A stretch of 5,574 nucleotides of DNA from Treponema sp. UBA3870. Its GTDB lineage: Bacteria > Spirochaetota > Spirochaetia > Treponematales > Treponemataceae. Each line of letters opens with the position of its first letter. The first letter of the stretch is position 1. The position numbers were made by a program, and so were the translations under genes. Below the pieces are notes generated by a model that made no database searches, was not told the DNA's origin, and saw only the letters and a list, made by a program, of their open reading frames with translations. Where the stretch lies: assembly GCA_002392275.1 (NCBI GenBank), contig DGGQ01000082.1, positions 1 through 5,574 of the forward strand. Reading direction: 5' to 3'. Shown one piece after another: positions 1-5,076 of the stretch.

Positions 1-350
1 ATGTTGATTTCATTGTAGAACTGATCATCCGTTATATCCTCTGCAGGAGCGACCGCACCCGTACCAGCGTTGTTGATTACAATATCAATGCGCCCGAACT
101 TTGCAAGTACCTCGTCAACTGCGGAATCAACCTTTGCCGTGTCGGTAATGTCGCACTGGATTGCAAGCGTCTCGACCCCGAACTCTTTGTTGATTTCATC
201 CGCAACCGCATCTATTTTTTCCTTGCGGCGGGCAATTGCAACAATCTTTGCACCCTGGTTCGCGAGAGCCTTTGCCATCTGCACACCAAGACCTGTTGAA
301 CAACCTGTAACGACAGCAACCTGTCCCTTCAAATCGAAATATGATTTCAT
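1..350 (-). CDS. Short-chain dehydrogenase/reductase (SDR family), N-terminal part, 3' end outside window
   Basis: This gene encodes the first 116 residues of a classical SDR, a cytosolic NAD(P)(H)-dependent oxidoreductase with a Rossmann fold. Seen directly: the cofactor-binding motif TGCSTGLG (residues 15-22, pattern TGxxxGxG), the acidic residue of the CDITD segment (D67) that usually contacts the adenine ring, and the NNAG motif (93-96) that stabilises the central sheet. The basic pair R41-R42 after the second strand suggests NADP(H) preference (inference). The catalytic Ser and YxxxK lie beyond the window edge, so activity and substrate cannot be judged; sugar or gluconate dehydrogenases and 3-oxoacyl-ACP reductases share this N-terminus. 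The ATG start is supported by AAGGAG seven bases upstream and by a promoter at 398-426. It is divergent from the esterase gene. Confidence 0.93.
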   Translation of the reverse strand, partial: MKSYFDLKGQVAVVTGCSTGLGVQMAKALANQGAKIVAIARRKEKIDAVADEINKEFGVETLAIQCDITDTAKVDSAVDEVLAKFGRIDIVINNAGTGAVAPAEDITDDQFYNEIN

Positions 351-357
351 AAAAATA

Positions 358-363
358 CTCCTT
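358..363 (-). promoter_or_regulatory. Ribosome binding site of the SDR gene
   Basis: On the minus strand AAGGAG lies seven bases before the ATG at 350. This is the cleanest Shine-Dalgarno match in the window and fixes the start of the reductase. Confidence 0.85.
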
Positions 364-397
364 ATATATAGAAGAAAGTTTGTTGTTTTCGTGCGGT

Positions 398-426
398 ATT
401 ATAACATATAAAACAAAAAGTGTGTA
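398..426 (-). promoter_or_regulatory. Sigma-70-type promoter of the SDR gene
   Basis: On the minus strand TACACA (421-426, 4 of 6 to TTGACA) is followed after 17 bases by a perfect TATAAT (398-403). Transcription would start near 391, leaving a leader of about 40 bases that contains the AAGGAG site. The spacing and perfect -10 box make this a good candidate, though it rests on pattern matching only. Confidence 0.65.
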
Positions 427-436
427 GTTAGCGAAG

Positions 437-520
437 TGTAACGCCTTTGTTGATTTACGGAATGTGAAATTTTTAGATGTTCCCTTCTGTTTTTTTATCC
501 TTGATTTTTGGAGCGTTACA
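437..520. repeat. 8-bp inverted repeat in the divergent promoter region, possible operator pair
   Basis: TGTAACGC at 437-444 is repeated in inverse at 513-520 (GCGTTACA); with flanking bases 10 of 11 positions match. The left arm lies ten bases upstream of the -35 box of the SDR promoter, and the right arm lies inside the spacer of the esterase promoter. A shared repressor bound at both arms could control both genes. The arms are too far apart for a terminator hairpin. The operator role is inference. Confidence 0.35.
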
Positions 521-529
521 ATTTAAAAT
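501..529 (+). promoter_or_regulatory. Sigma-70-type promoter of the esterase-cdd unit
   Basis: TTGATT (501-506) is followed after 17 bases by TAAAAT (524-529). A start point about seven bases downstream would fall at 536-537, two or three bases before the esterase ATG at 539, giving a transcript with almost no leader. This agrees with the lack of any Shine-Dalgarno sequence before that ATG. Confidence 0.55.
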
Positions 530-538
530 CTATATGAT

Positions 539-1630
539 ATGGAAAAGAAGTTTTTTTCAGCGGATTCTTCAAATGTAAAGCTTTTGGGAAGAACGCTCGA
601 CGACAATGGGACAAGGTGGCTCATTCTTTCTGCCAGCGGAATTGAATTTGATGTTGAGGCAAAAAGTCTTTCGTTCGATTTGATTGGTGATGAATGTGCG
701 CATCCCTCGACAAAGGCCGATGGCACTCCCGAAATGAACTGGGCAAGATACGAAATTTTTGTTGATGAAAAATCTGTCGTGCTTGGCAGTATGGATGAAA
801 AATCAAAATCTGTGACTGTTTTTGATGGAGACAAAATCAAAAAGGCGAGAGTCAGATTCATCAAACTTTCGGAAGGAACACAGTCCTATCTTGGAATAAA
901 AAATATCGTGGCGGATTCGGACGCAAAACTTTCCCCGGCTCCACAAAAAAAATTGAAGATAGAATTTATTGGCGACAGCATCACCTGTGGATATGGTGTT
1001 GAAGGAAAATCAGCGGAGGAGCTTTTTTCAACCCAGACCGAAAACGCGACCAAGGCCTACGCATATATGACGGCAAAAAATTTGGATGCGGACTATCTTC
1101 TTACAAGTTTCAGCGGATTTGGAATTGTCTCGGGCTGGACTAACGATGGTAACAAAAATCCAATCCAGCTGGTTCCACCGCACTACAAAAAATTTTGTTT
1201 CAACTGGAATTCAAAAATGTTCGAGGACCGCGAATGGAATTTTGCTGATTTCAAAAGCGACTTGATTGTTGTGAATCTTGGAACAAACGATGACAGCTAC
1301 ACCGGAGAAAATGAGGACCGCCAGAACGAATATGCAAGCGAGTATGTAAAATTTTTGAAGGACATCCGCTCCAAAAATCCAGATGCCTATTTTGTTTTGA
1401 CAATGGGAATCATGCTTGGCGGAAACCGTCTGTTCGGAAAAATCGAAAAGGCTGCCGCCGAGTATACAAGCGAAACTGGAGACGACAGGATTTCCCTGCT
1501 GCATTTTGTTCCACAGACAGCGGAGGAAGGATTTGGCTGCGACTATCATCCATCTGCGGCGACTCAGCTTAGATGTTCAAATGCACTGACCGATTTTATT
1601 AAAAAACTGATTGACGAGGGAAAATTATGA
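539..1630 (+). CDS. Carbohydrate esterase family 2-like SGNH hydrolase (acetylxylan esterase type)
   Basis: This 363-residue protein has the two-domain plan of CE2 deacetylases. Residues about 12-125 match the N-terminal beta-sandwich (LLGRTL, then SASGIEFDV), and residues about 138-360 form an SGNH hydrolase domain. The nucleophile block is IGDSITCGYG with S147, a later oxyanion-type block is LGTND (247-251), and the catalytic His is in CDYHPS (H337, with D335 nearby). CE2 enzymes remove O-acetyl groups from xylo- and gluco-configured sugars. There is no signal peptide, so this copy should act in the cytosol, perhaps on imported acetylated oligosaccharides (inference). The start at 539 is preferred because the domain begins almost at once; no Shine-Dalgarno precedes it. 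Its TGA overlaps the ATG of cdd by four bases, implying coupled translation. The fold assignment is firm, the substrate is not. Confidence 0.9.
   Translation: MEKKFFSADSSNVKLLGRTLDDNGTRWLILSASGIEFDVEAKSLSFDLIGDECAHPSTKADGTPEMNWARYEIFVDEKSVVLGSMDEKSKSVTVFDGDKIKKARVRFIKLSEGTQSYLGIKNIVADSDAKLSPAPQKKLKIEFIGDSITCGYGVEGKSAEELFSTQTENATKAYAYMTAKNLDADYLLTSFSGFGIVSGWTNDGNKNPIQLVPPHYKKFCFNWNSKMFEDREWNFADFKSDLIVVNLGTNDDSYTGENEDRQNEYASEYVKFLKDIRSKNPDAYFVLTMGIMLGGNRLFGKIEKAAAEYTSETGDDRISLLHFVPQTAEEGFGCDYHPSAATQLRCSNALTDFIKKLIDEGKL
1616..1620 (+). promoter_or_regulatory. Ribosome binding site of cdd inside the esterase 3' end
   Basis: GAGGG ends six bases before the cdd ATG at 1627 and lies within the last codons of the esterase gene. 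Together with the ATGA overlap it supports the chosen cdd start. Confidence 0.7.
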
Positions 1631-2040
1631 ACGAAAAAATTTTGATTGAAAAAGCTCTTTCCATGCTGAAATATTCGTATGCGCCTTACTCAAAATATTT
1701 TGTCGGGGCTGCGCTTTTGACCGAGGATGGAAAAATTTACACGGGATGCAATGTCGAGAACGTGGCTTTTGGACCGAGCAACTGTGCGGAGCGTACTGCT
1801 TTTTTTAAGGCGGTCAGCGAGGGCGAAAAAAAATTTTCCGCAATAGCCATAGTCGGTGGACCAAATGGAAAAACAGAATCGTTCTGCGCCCCATGTGGTG
1901 TTTGCCGGCAGGTCATGGCCGAATTCTGCAAGCGTGATTTTAAAATCATAATGGCGAAAAATACAGACGAATACAAAATAAAAACCCTGGAGGAACTTTT
2001 GCCCGAAAGTTTTAATCCGCAGGACGAGATTGGAAACTAG
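1627..2040 (+). CDS. cdd: Cytidine deaminase
   Basis: Cytidine deaminase converts cytidine and deoxycytidine to uridine and deoxyuridine plus ammonia in pyrimidine salvage, in the cytosol. At 137 residues it has the length of the short, homotetrameric form. Family motifs are all present: YAPYSKYFVGAAL (18-30), GCNVENV (40-46, with N42 and E44 for ribose binding), CAERTA (53-58, zinc ligand C53 and proton-shuttling E55), and the PCGVC segment (89-93) giving zinc ligands C90 and C93. The C-terminal LLPESF is also typical. No key residue is missing. It is translated from an ATG overlapping the esterase stop codon, so it shares that gene's promoter. Its TAG stop overlaps the stop of the convergent lipoprotein gene, and no terminator is visible between them. 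Confidence 0.97.
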   Translation: MNEKILIEKALSMLKYSYAPYSKYFVGAALLTEDGKIYTGCNVENVAFGPSNCAERTAFFKAVSEGEKKFSAIAIVGGPNGKTESFCAPCGVCRQVMAEFCKRDFKIIMAKNTDEYKIKTLEELLPESFNPQDEIGN

Positions 2041-2402
2041 AATCTAACGTACTCGGCATCGGAGAGAATGATTTTATCGGGCGCAACAAATTTTAGTGGC
2101 CGCTGGATTTCATTTGATGGAATCAAGGAGCCGTCGTTTTTTTCCCATGTTTCGCCAAAATCAAAAGAAAGCTGCTCCACAACTGTCGTCAGAGATTTTT
2201 TTGTGCAGCGGTAGATTCCCTTTGCCATCACGGCGGAGTTTAAAACGGATGTGTTCAAAACAAAAGTCTTTCCAGAAAAATCATAGATTGCGCCGGTCTG
2301 TACGCTTGCCCATCTGCCTTTGATTTTGCTGGACGGGTTTTGGCATGACATGCAGACCAGAATCAGAATGAGTCCTGCGCAGAGTCCAAAAATTTTTTTC
2401 AT
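2037..2402 (-). CDS. Small lipoprotein, second of a tandem paralogous pair
   Basis: A 121-residue protein with a lipoprotein signal peptide: MKK, a hydrophobic stretch (about 5-18), then C17-M-S-C20, where C20 is the likely lipidated cysteine with a loose spirochete-style lipobox. The mature part starts SSKIKGRW (K28-G29-R30-W31) and appears rich in beta strands, with SFDFGETWEKNDG (79-91) and a closing strand KIILSDAEYVRF. It aligns end to end with the upstream neighbour. The KGxW opening recalls small lipocalin-like lipoproteins, but this is only a resemblance and no function is claimed. The ATG at 2402 is chosen because the signal peptide begins there; an open frame continues upstream to 2516 but is hydrophilic and overlaps the neighbour. 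No clear Shine-Dalgarno is present; ATGA overlap with the upstream gene suggests translational coupling. Confidence 0.8.
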   Translation of the reverse strand: MKKIFGLCAGLILILVCMSCQNPSSKIKGRWASVQTGAIYDFSGKTFVLNTSVLNSAVMAKGIYRCTKKSLTTVVEQLSFDFGETWEKNDGSLIPSNEIQRPLKFVAPDKIILSDAEYVRF

Positions 2403-2779
2403 TTTTTTGCTTTGGTGTAAACCATGTTGGAGATTGAGATTGTTCCGTCCGAATTGAATGTGAGCGGCAGAATCTGCTCGTCGGTTGAAAAAATCTCTCC
2501 GCTGTTTTGCGTCCATGTCTTTCCATCGTCAAAGGAAACTTTTTCGGCGGTGACATAGAGCGAGTCCCCATCAATTCTGTATGGTCCTGAAATTTTTGCG
2601 ACCGCGAAAAGAATGTTGACCTTCATCGTGTATGTGGATTTTGTGAACTCATAAGACACTGCTGTTGAACTTTCCCACACGCCCTCCAGCTTTGAACCGC
2701 CTGAGCATGAGGAAAAAATCCAGACGCTTATGCAGCTGAGACAGAAAAACAGAAGTGTCGCTTTAAAACTTTTTTTCAA
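2399..2779 (-). CDS. Small lipoprotein, first of a tandem paralogous pair, TTG start
   Basis: A 126-residue protein of unknown function. Begun at TTG (2779) it has a textbook lipoprotein signal: MKKSFK, hydrophobic residues 8-22, then F-S-S-C with C25 as the likely lipid anchor. The mature part begins GGSKLEGVWESS and contains VSFDDGKTWTQNSGE (81-95). The downstream lipoprotein shares SK(L/I)xGxW, the VSFD/LSFDFG...TW block and the overall strand pattern, so the two are tandem duplicates. TTG is preferred over an upstream ATG at 2857 because GGAG sits six bases before it, the longer version would overlap the upstream gene by 65 bases, and its extra residues are a basic shadow of that gene. 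The gene starts 13 bases after the unknown gene's stop and ends in an ATGA overlap with its paralogue. Confidence 0.8.
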   Translation of the reverse strand: MKKSFKATLLFFCLSCISVWIFSSCSGGSKLEGVWESSTAVSYEFTKSTYTMKVNILFAVAKISGPYRIDGDSLYVTAEKVSFDDGKTWTQNSGEIFSTDEQILPLTFNSDGTISISNMVYTKAKK

Positions 2780-2785
2780 AATCAG

Positions 2786-2789
2786 CTCC
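2786..2789 (-). promoter_or_regulatory. Ribosome binding site deciding the TTG start
   Basis: GGAG on the minus strand lies six bases before the TTG at 2779, with the same spacing as the site before the operon's first gene. It is the main reason for choosing TTG over the distant ATG. Confidence 0.65.
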
Positions 2790-2792
2790 AGT

Positions 2793-3329
2793 CTATTCCT
2801 GTTCCTTTCCTTCCGCGGCCATCTCGGCTTCCATTTTTGCTTCAAGCTCGGCCTCACTTGGATAGGCGTACAGGAGATTTACAAAAACAGTAGTGCAGTC
2901 TGGAACATGGACCGCCCACTCCACCGTAATTTGTTTTATGTTCAGGTCGGGCTGGACTGGATCCAGATGGTCCTTCATTCCACGGCAGATTTCCTTTGCG
3001 ATGCTGTCGGTCGGTTCTCCCTTGACCCATTCCGAATCGGCGAGAACGGACAGATGCTGGAAAACAAAGCTCGCATTCAGGGGTGAGTTTCTGTTGATTT
3101 CTGACTTGCGGAGCTGGAAACGGATTTTCAAATCCCAGTCCTCTGTTTTTCCAAAACGCTCCACCGGGTAGCTGTAGTGTACGTTTATGTCTGAGTAATC
3201 AAGTTCCTTGTTGAAAAAATTGGCAAGCACAACACCATTTTTGTACGAGCTTGTGACATTCTTTTTTTCACCGTTGATAAAGTTTTCTGAATCCTGAAGG
3301 CTTCTCTCATATTTTTCTTTTAGCGTCAT
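2793..3329 (-). CDS. Hypothetical cytosolic protein with acidic helical tail, first gene of the lipoprotein operon
   Basis: This 178-residue protein is not recognised. It has no signal peptide or membrane segment. Residues 1-25 are charged and probably helical (MTLKEKYERSLQDSENF). The middle (about 28-155) alternates strand-like segments such as DINVHYSYPVERF (47-59), DLKIRFQLRK (66-75) and a hydrophobic strand near TTVFVNLLYAYPS (146-158), suggesting a compact alpha/beta or beta fold. The end (158-178) is a Glu/Ala/Met-rich helix with an E-A-x repeat feel, possibly a short coiled coil. The ATG at 3329 follows GGAG by six bases; an in-frame TTG at 3341 overlaps that site and is rejected. It leads a three-gene leftward operon with two small lipoproteins, so a role linked to them is possible but unproven. 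Confidence 0.78.
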   Translation of the reverse strand: MTLKEKYERSLQDSENFINGEKKNVTSSYKNGVVLANFFNKELDYSDINVHYSYPVERFGKTEDWDLKIRFQLRKSEINRNSPLNASFVFQHLSVLADSEWVKGEPTDSIAKEICRGMKDHLDPVQPDLNIKQITVEWAVHVPDCTTVFVNLLYAYPSEAELEAKMEAEMAAEGKEQE

Positions 3330-3335
3330 AAAAAT

Positions 3336-3339
3336 CTCC
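3336..3339 (-). promoter_or_regulatory. Ribosome binding site of the operon's first gene
   Basis: GGAG on the minus strand lies six bases before the ATG at 3329. It rules out the in-frame TTG four codons upstream (3341), which lies on top of the site. Confidence 0.7.
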
Positions 3340-3375
3340 AAATAGCCCTTGCCGGGAATGTGGTCTGATTTCTCT

Positions 3376-3404
3376 ATTATATATGAATTTTTAAGATTTG
3401 TGAA
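3376..3404 (-). promoter_or_regulatory. Sigma-70-type promoter of the unknown-lipoprotein operon
   Basis: TTCACA (3399-3404, 5 of 6) and a perfect TATAAT (3376-3381) are separated by the ideal 17 bases on the minus strand. The start point would be near 3369, leaving a leader of about 40 bases that contains GGAG. This is the best promoter match in the window. It lies after the stop of the CapA-like gene, so the three downstream genes can be expressed on their own; no terminator separates them from the gene upstream. Confidence 0.72.
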
Positions 3405-3434
3405 CCTCTGAAAATCAATCCGAAAATCTTGCTG

Positions 3435-4946
3435 CTATTTTAGGGCGACCGATGTTCCGTTGATTCTTGCCGGGTAGATTTCGGTGTAGACAGTTTTTCC
3501 GTTGACCACCCCGAGCCGTACAATCTCCGTGTCCAGTGCACCGTAGGACGCAAAATCCGCCATGTCGTTGAAAATGAAGTTGCCGAGCGAGTAGACTATG
3601 ACCTTCCCGTTGTACCATTCTGTCGGCTGGATTACATGAGGGTGGCTTCCAAAAACAACATCGGCCCCGGAGTCAATAAATCTTTCGTAAAGTTCCCTCT
3701 GTGATTTGCTTGGACTTCGGCTGTACTCGATTCCTGCATGTGCGTTCACGATTACAAAATTTCCGGCTGCCTTTTCTTTTTTGATTTCCTCGAAGAGTTC
3801 TTCATTCTGCCATAGGATTCCAGCTCGGGTGTCGGTTGCGGTTGCGGTTTTTTCTCCATTGAATCCAGTCCTCTCAACAGGGAAGGCTCCGCAGCTTATT
3901 ATGGCGAAGTTCATTCCGTTGACTGTCGTGTGGTAAAATTTTTTAGCCTCTTCGTAGGTGTAGCCGGAACCGGATGTCGGAATGCTGTATTCCTTCAGCG
4001 CCGCAAGACTGTCCCTGAATCCTTCCTCTCCATAATCGTAGCAGTGGTTGTTTGTCTGCATGAGATAGTTGAATCCCGCTTTTTGCAGCTCGGGGAGAAC
4101 TTCCTTGTGGAATTTGAATGTGAATGATTTGTAGGACTTTGCGGTTGATTCGGTGACTGCTCCTTCCAGATTTCCAATCGTTATGTCGTTGTTCTGCAAA
4201 ATTGGAAGCGTCGTGCCAAAGACCTTCTCCAGTCCATCCTCATCTTCAATCAGAATTTCCTGCACCCCGCGCTCAACCATTATGTCGCCGACCGCAGCAA
4301 CAAAACCAATGCTGTCCGAGAGAATGTCTCTGTTCTGGAAAAATCCGTCAAAAAAATCAAGGACGCTTTTTGAAAAATCCGGAACCAGAACGCTGCATCT
4401 TGCGGAGGTCTTTTTTTCAAGGGCGTAACCCTCGTCCCCGGCATATTTCGAGTCCACGGTGAGTGCCTTGTTTCCGTCCGGGAGAGTTTCGGAGTCGCTC
4501 AATGAGAGAGTAAAATTGGTCATATTAATAGAAGAAAGTTGATTAAAATCTGTTGGCGCGGATGGAAAATAGTATTTTGATTTTAGGCTGTAGCTTTTTG
4601 TAAGGGGATTTTCGGATTTGGAATCAAAAAAAGCCATGGACTCATCTTTTGTGACAAATGCAACTGCACATGCGTATGGTCCTTTTTTTGAATTGCTCTT
4701 GTTCAAATCAAGGGTTGAAAAATCCGAGACGGAAATCAGCGCAAAATCTGCGGGAAGGATGCTCTGGTCTGTGGTTCTAAAGTATTCGTCAAAAATGCTG
4801 TCGTCGATTACGGCATAATATTTTTCAGTGCATGAGGAAAGTTTTTTGTGTTCAATCAAAAAAAGTGTAACAAAAGCCGCTAGTGATAAAATCAGAATGC
4901 CAGATACGGCGGAGAGTATTATATTCAATTTGGAAACTGTTTTCAT
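3435..4946 (-). CDS. CapA/PgsA-family (poly-gamma-glutamate synthesis type) metallophosphatase-fold protein, membrane-anchored
   Basis: A 503-residue protein with one N-terminal membrane segment (about 9-31) placing the rest outside the cytoplasmic membrane. Residues about 215-495 form a CapA-type calcineurin-like domain: AVGDIM (218-223, D221), GNLEG (258-262, N259), TNNHCYDYG (298-306), NAHAGIEY (401-408) and GSHPHVIQP (433-441), then VYSLGNFIF. These residues match the metal-site pattern of the metallophosphatase superfamily. CapA/PgsA proteins take part in poly-gamma-glutamate or capsule export in some bacteria, but most members lack the PgsB/PgsC synthase partners, as here, so the role is open. 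Residues about 40-210 form an extra domain that I do not recognise. The motif usually read HWG is HAG here. No Shine-Dalgarno precedes the ATG at 4946; a -10-like TAAAAT lies six bases upstream. Confidence 0.88.
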   Translation of the reverse strand: MKTVSKLNIILSAVSGILILSLAAFVTLFLIEHKKLSSCTEKYYAVIDDSIFDEYFRTTDQSILPADFALISVSDFSTLDLNKSNSKKGPYACAVAFVTKDESMAFFDSKSENPLTKSYSLKSKYYFPSAPTDFNQLSSINMTNFTLSLSDSETLPDGNKALTVDSKYAGDEGYALEKKTSARCSVLVPDFSKSVLDFFDGFFQNRDILSDSIGFVAAVGDIMVERGVQEILIEDEDGLEKVFGTTLPILQNNDITIGNLEGAVTESTAKSYKSFTFKFHKEVLPELQKAGFNYLMQTNNHCYDYGEEGFRDSLAALKEYSIPTSGSGYTYEEAKKFYHTTVNGMNFAIISCGAFPVERTGFNGEKTATATDTRAGILWQNEELFEEIKKEKAAGNFVIVNAHAGIEYSRSPSKSQRELYERFIDSGADVVFGSHPHVIQPTEWYNGKVIVYSLGNFIFNDMADFASYGALDTEIVRLGVVNGKTVYTEIYPARINGTSVALK

Positions 4947-4952
4947 TCTATC

Positions 4953-4958
4953 ATTTTA
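4953..4958 (-). promoter_or_regulatory. Possible -10 box immediately upstream of the CapA-like gene
   Basis: TAAAAT on the minus strand lies six bases before the ATG at 4946. There is no good -35 match at 16-18 bases upstream. If real, the message would be nearly leaderless, which would agree with the absent Shine-Dalgarno; otherwise an undetected promoter lies further upstream in the divergent region. Confidence 0.25.
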
Positions 4959-4990
4959 GCTGAAATTTTTCCGAAATTCCTTAAAAAGTG

Positions 4991-5020
4991 TTAACAATTT
5001 TATGAAAATCTTGTTATATT
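4991..5020 (+). promoter_or_regulatory. Sigma-70-type promoter of the right-edge lipoprotein gene
   Basis: TTAACA (4991-4996, 5 of 6) and TATATT (5015-5020, 5 of 6) are separated by 18 bases. Initiation near 5027 would give a leader of about 45 bases holding the small upstream ORF and the hairpin at 5057-5069. Confidence 0.55.
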
Positions 5021-5046
5021 AAAGCGAGTATTGGGCATTATAAAAA

Positions 5047-5076
5047 ATGAAGTTTTTAGGGGGTCCCTATTTATGA
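5047..5076 (+). CDS. Possible nine-codon leader ORF overlapping the start of the lipoprotein gene
   Basis: An ATG at 5047 opens a frame of nine codons reading MKFLGGPYL, ending in TGA at 5074-5076. That stop overlaps the lipoprotein's ATG (5073-5075) as ATGA, the usual arrangement for coupled translation. No Shine-Dalgarno precedes it. Ribosomes translating it would melt the hairpin that covers the downstream gene's ribosome binding site. It could equally be chance in a short AT-rich leader. Confidence 0.25.
   Translation: MKFLGGPYL
5057..5069 (+). promoter_or_regulatory. Hairpin covering the ribosome binding site of the right-edge lipoprotein gene
   Basis: TAGGG (5057-5061) can pair with CCCTA (5065-5069) around a GGT loop. 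The Shine-Dalgarno AGGGGGT (5058-5064) fits the 16S tail over seven bases with one G-U wobble, eight bases before the ATG at 5073, and lies wholly inside this hairpin. Strong binding site plus occlusion suggests translational control, though a five-pair stem with a three-base loop is modest. Confidence 0.4.

Noticed and set aside
70..411. Open frame of 113 codons on the plus strand
   Set aside because: It is antisense to the SDR gene, whose motifs are unmistakable; the frame has no ribosome binding site and no family resemblance.
1211..1549. Open frame of 112 codons on the minus strand within the esterase gene
   Set aside because: It mirrors the SGNH domain coding sequence and its hydrophobic stretches come from reverse-strand reading; no start signal.
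1994..2011. AACTTT/AAAGTT hairpin near the end of cdd as a terminator
   Set aside because: The six-pair stem has only one G-C pair and lacks a proper U tract, and it lies inside the coding region; too weak to call.
2403..2516. Longer version of the second lipoprotein starting at 2516
   Set aside because: The extra 38 residues are hydrophilic, overlap the upstream gene and would bury the signal peptide that starts at 2402.
2730..3086. Open frame of 118 codons on the plus strand
   Set aside because: It is antisense to the TTG-started lipoprotein and the unknown gene, both of which have proper start signals.
3410..3428. Direct repeat GAAAATC twice, 12 bases apart, just upstream of the operon promoter
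   Set aside because: Short, AT-rich and only two copies; an activator site is possible but chance is as likely.
3435..4946. CapA-like gene as part of a capsule or poly-gamma-glutamate synthesis cluster
   Set aside because: No synthase, ligase, glycosyltransferase or export gene is present in the window; family membership alone does not support it.
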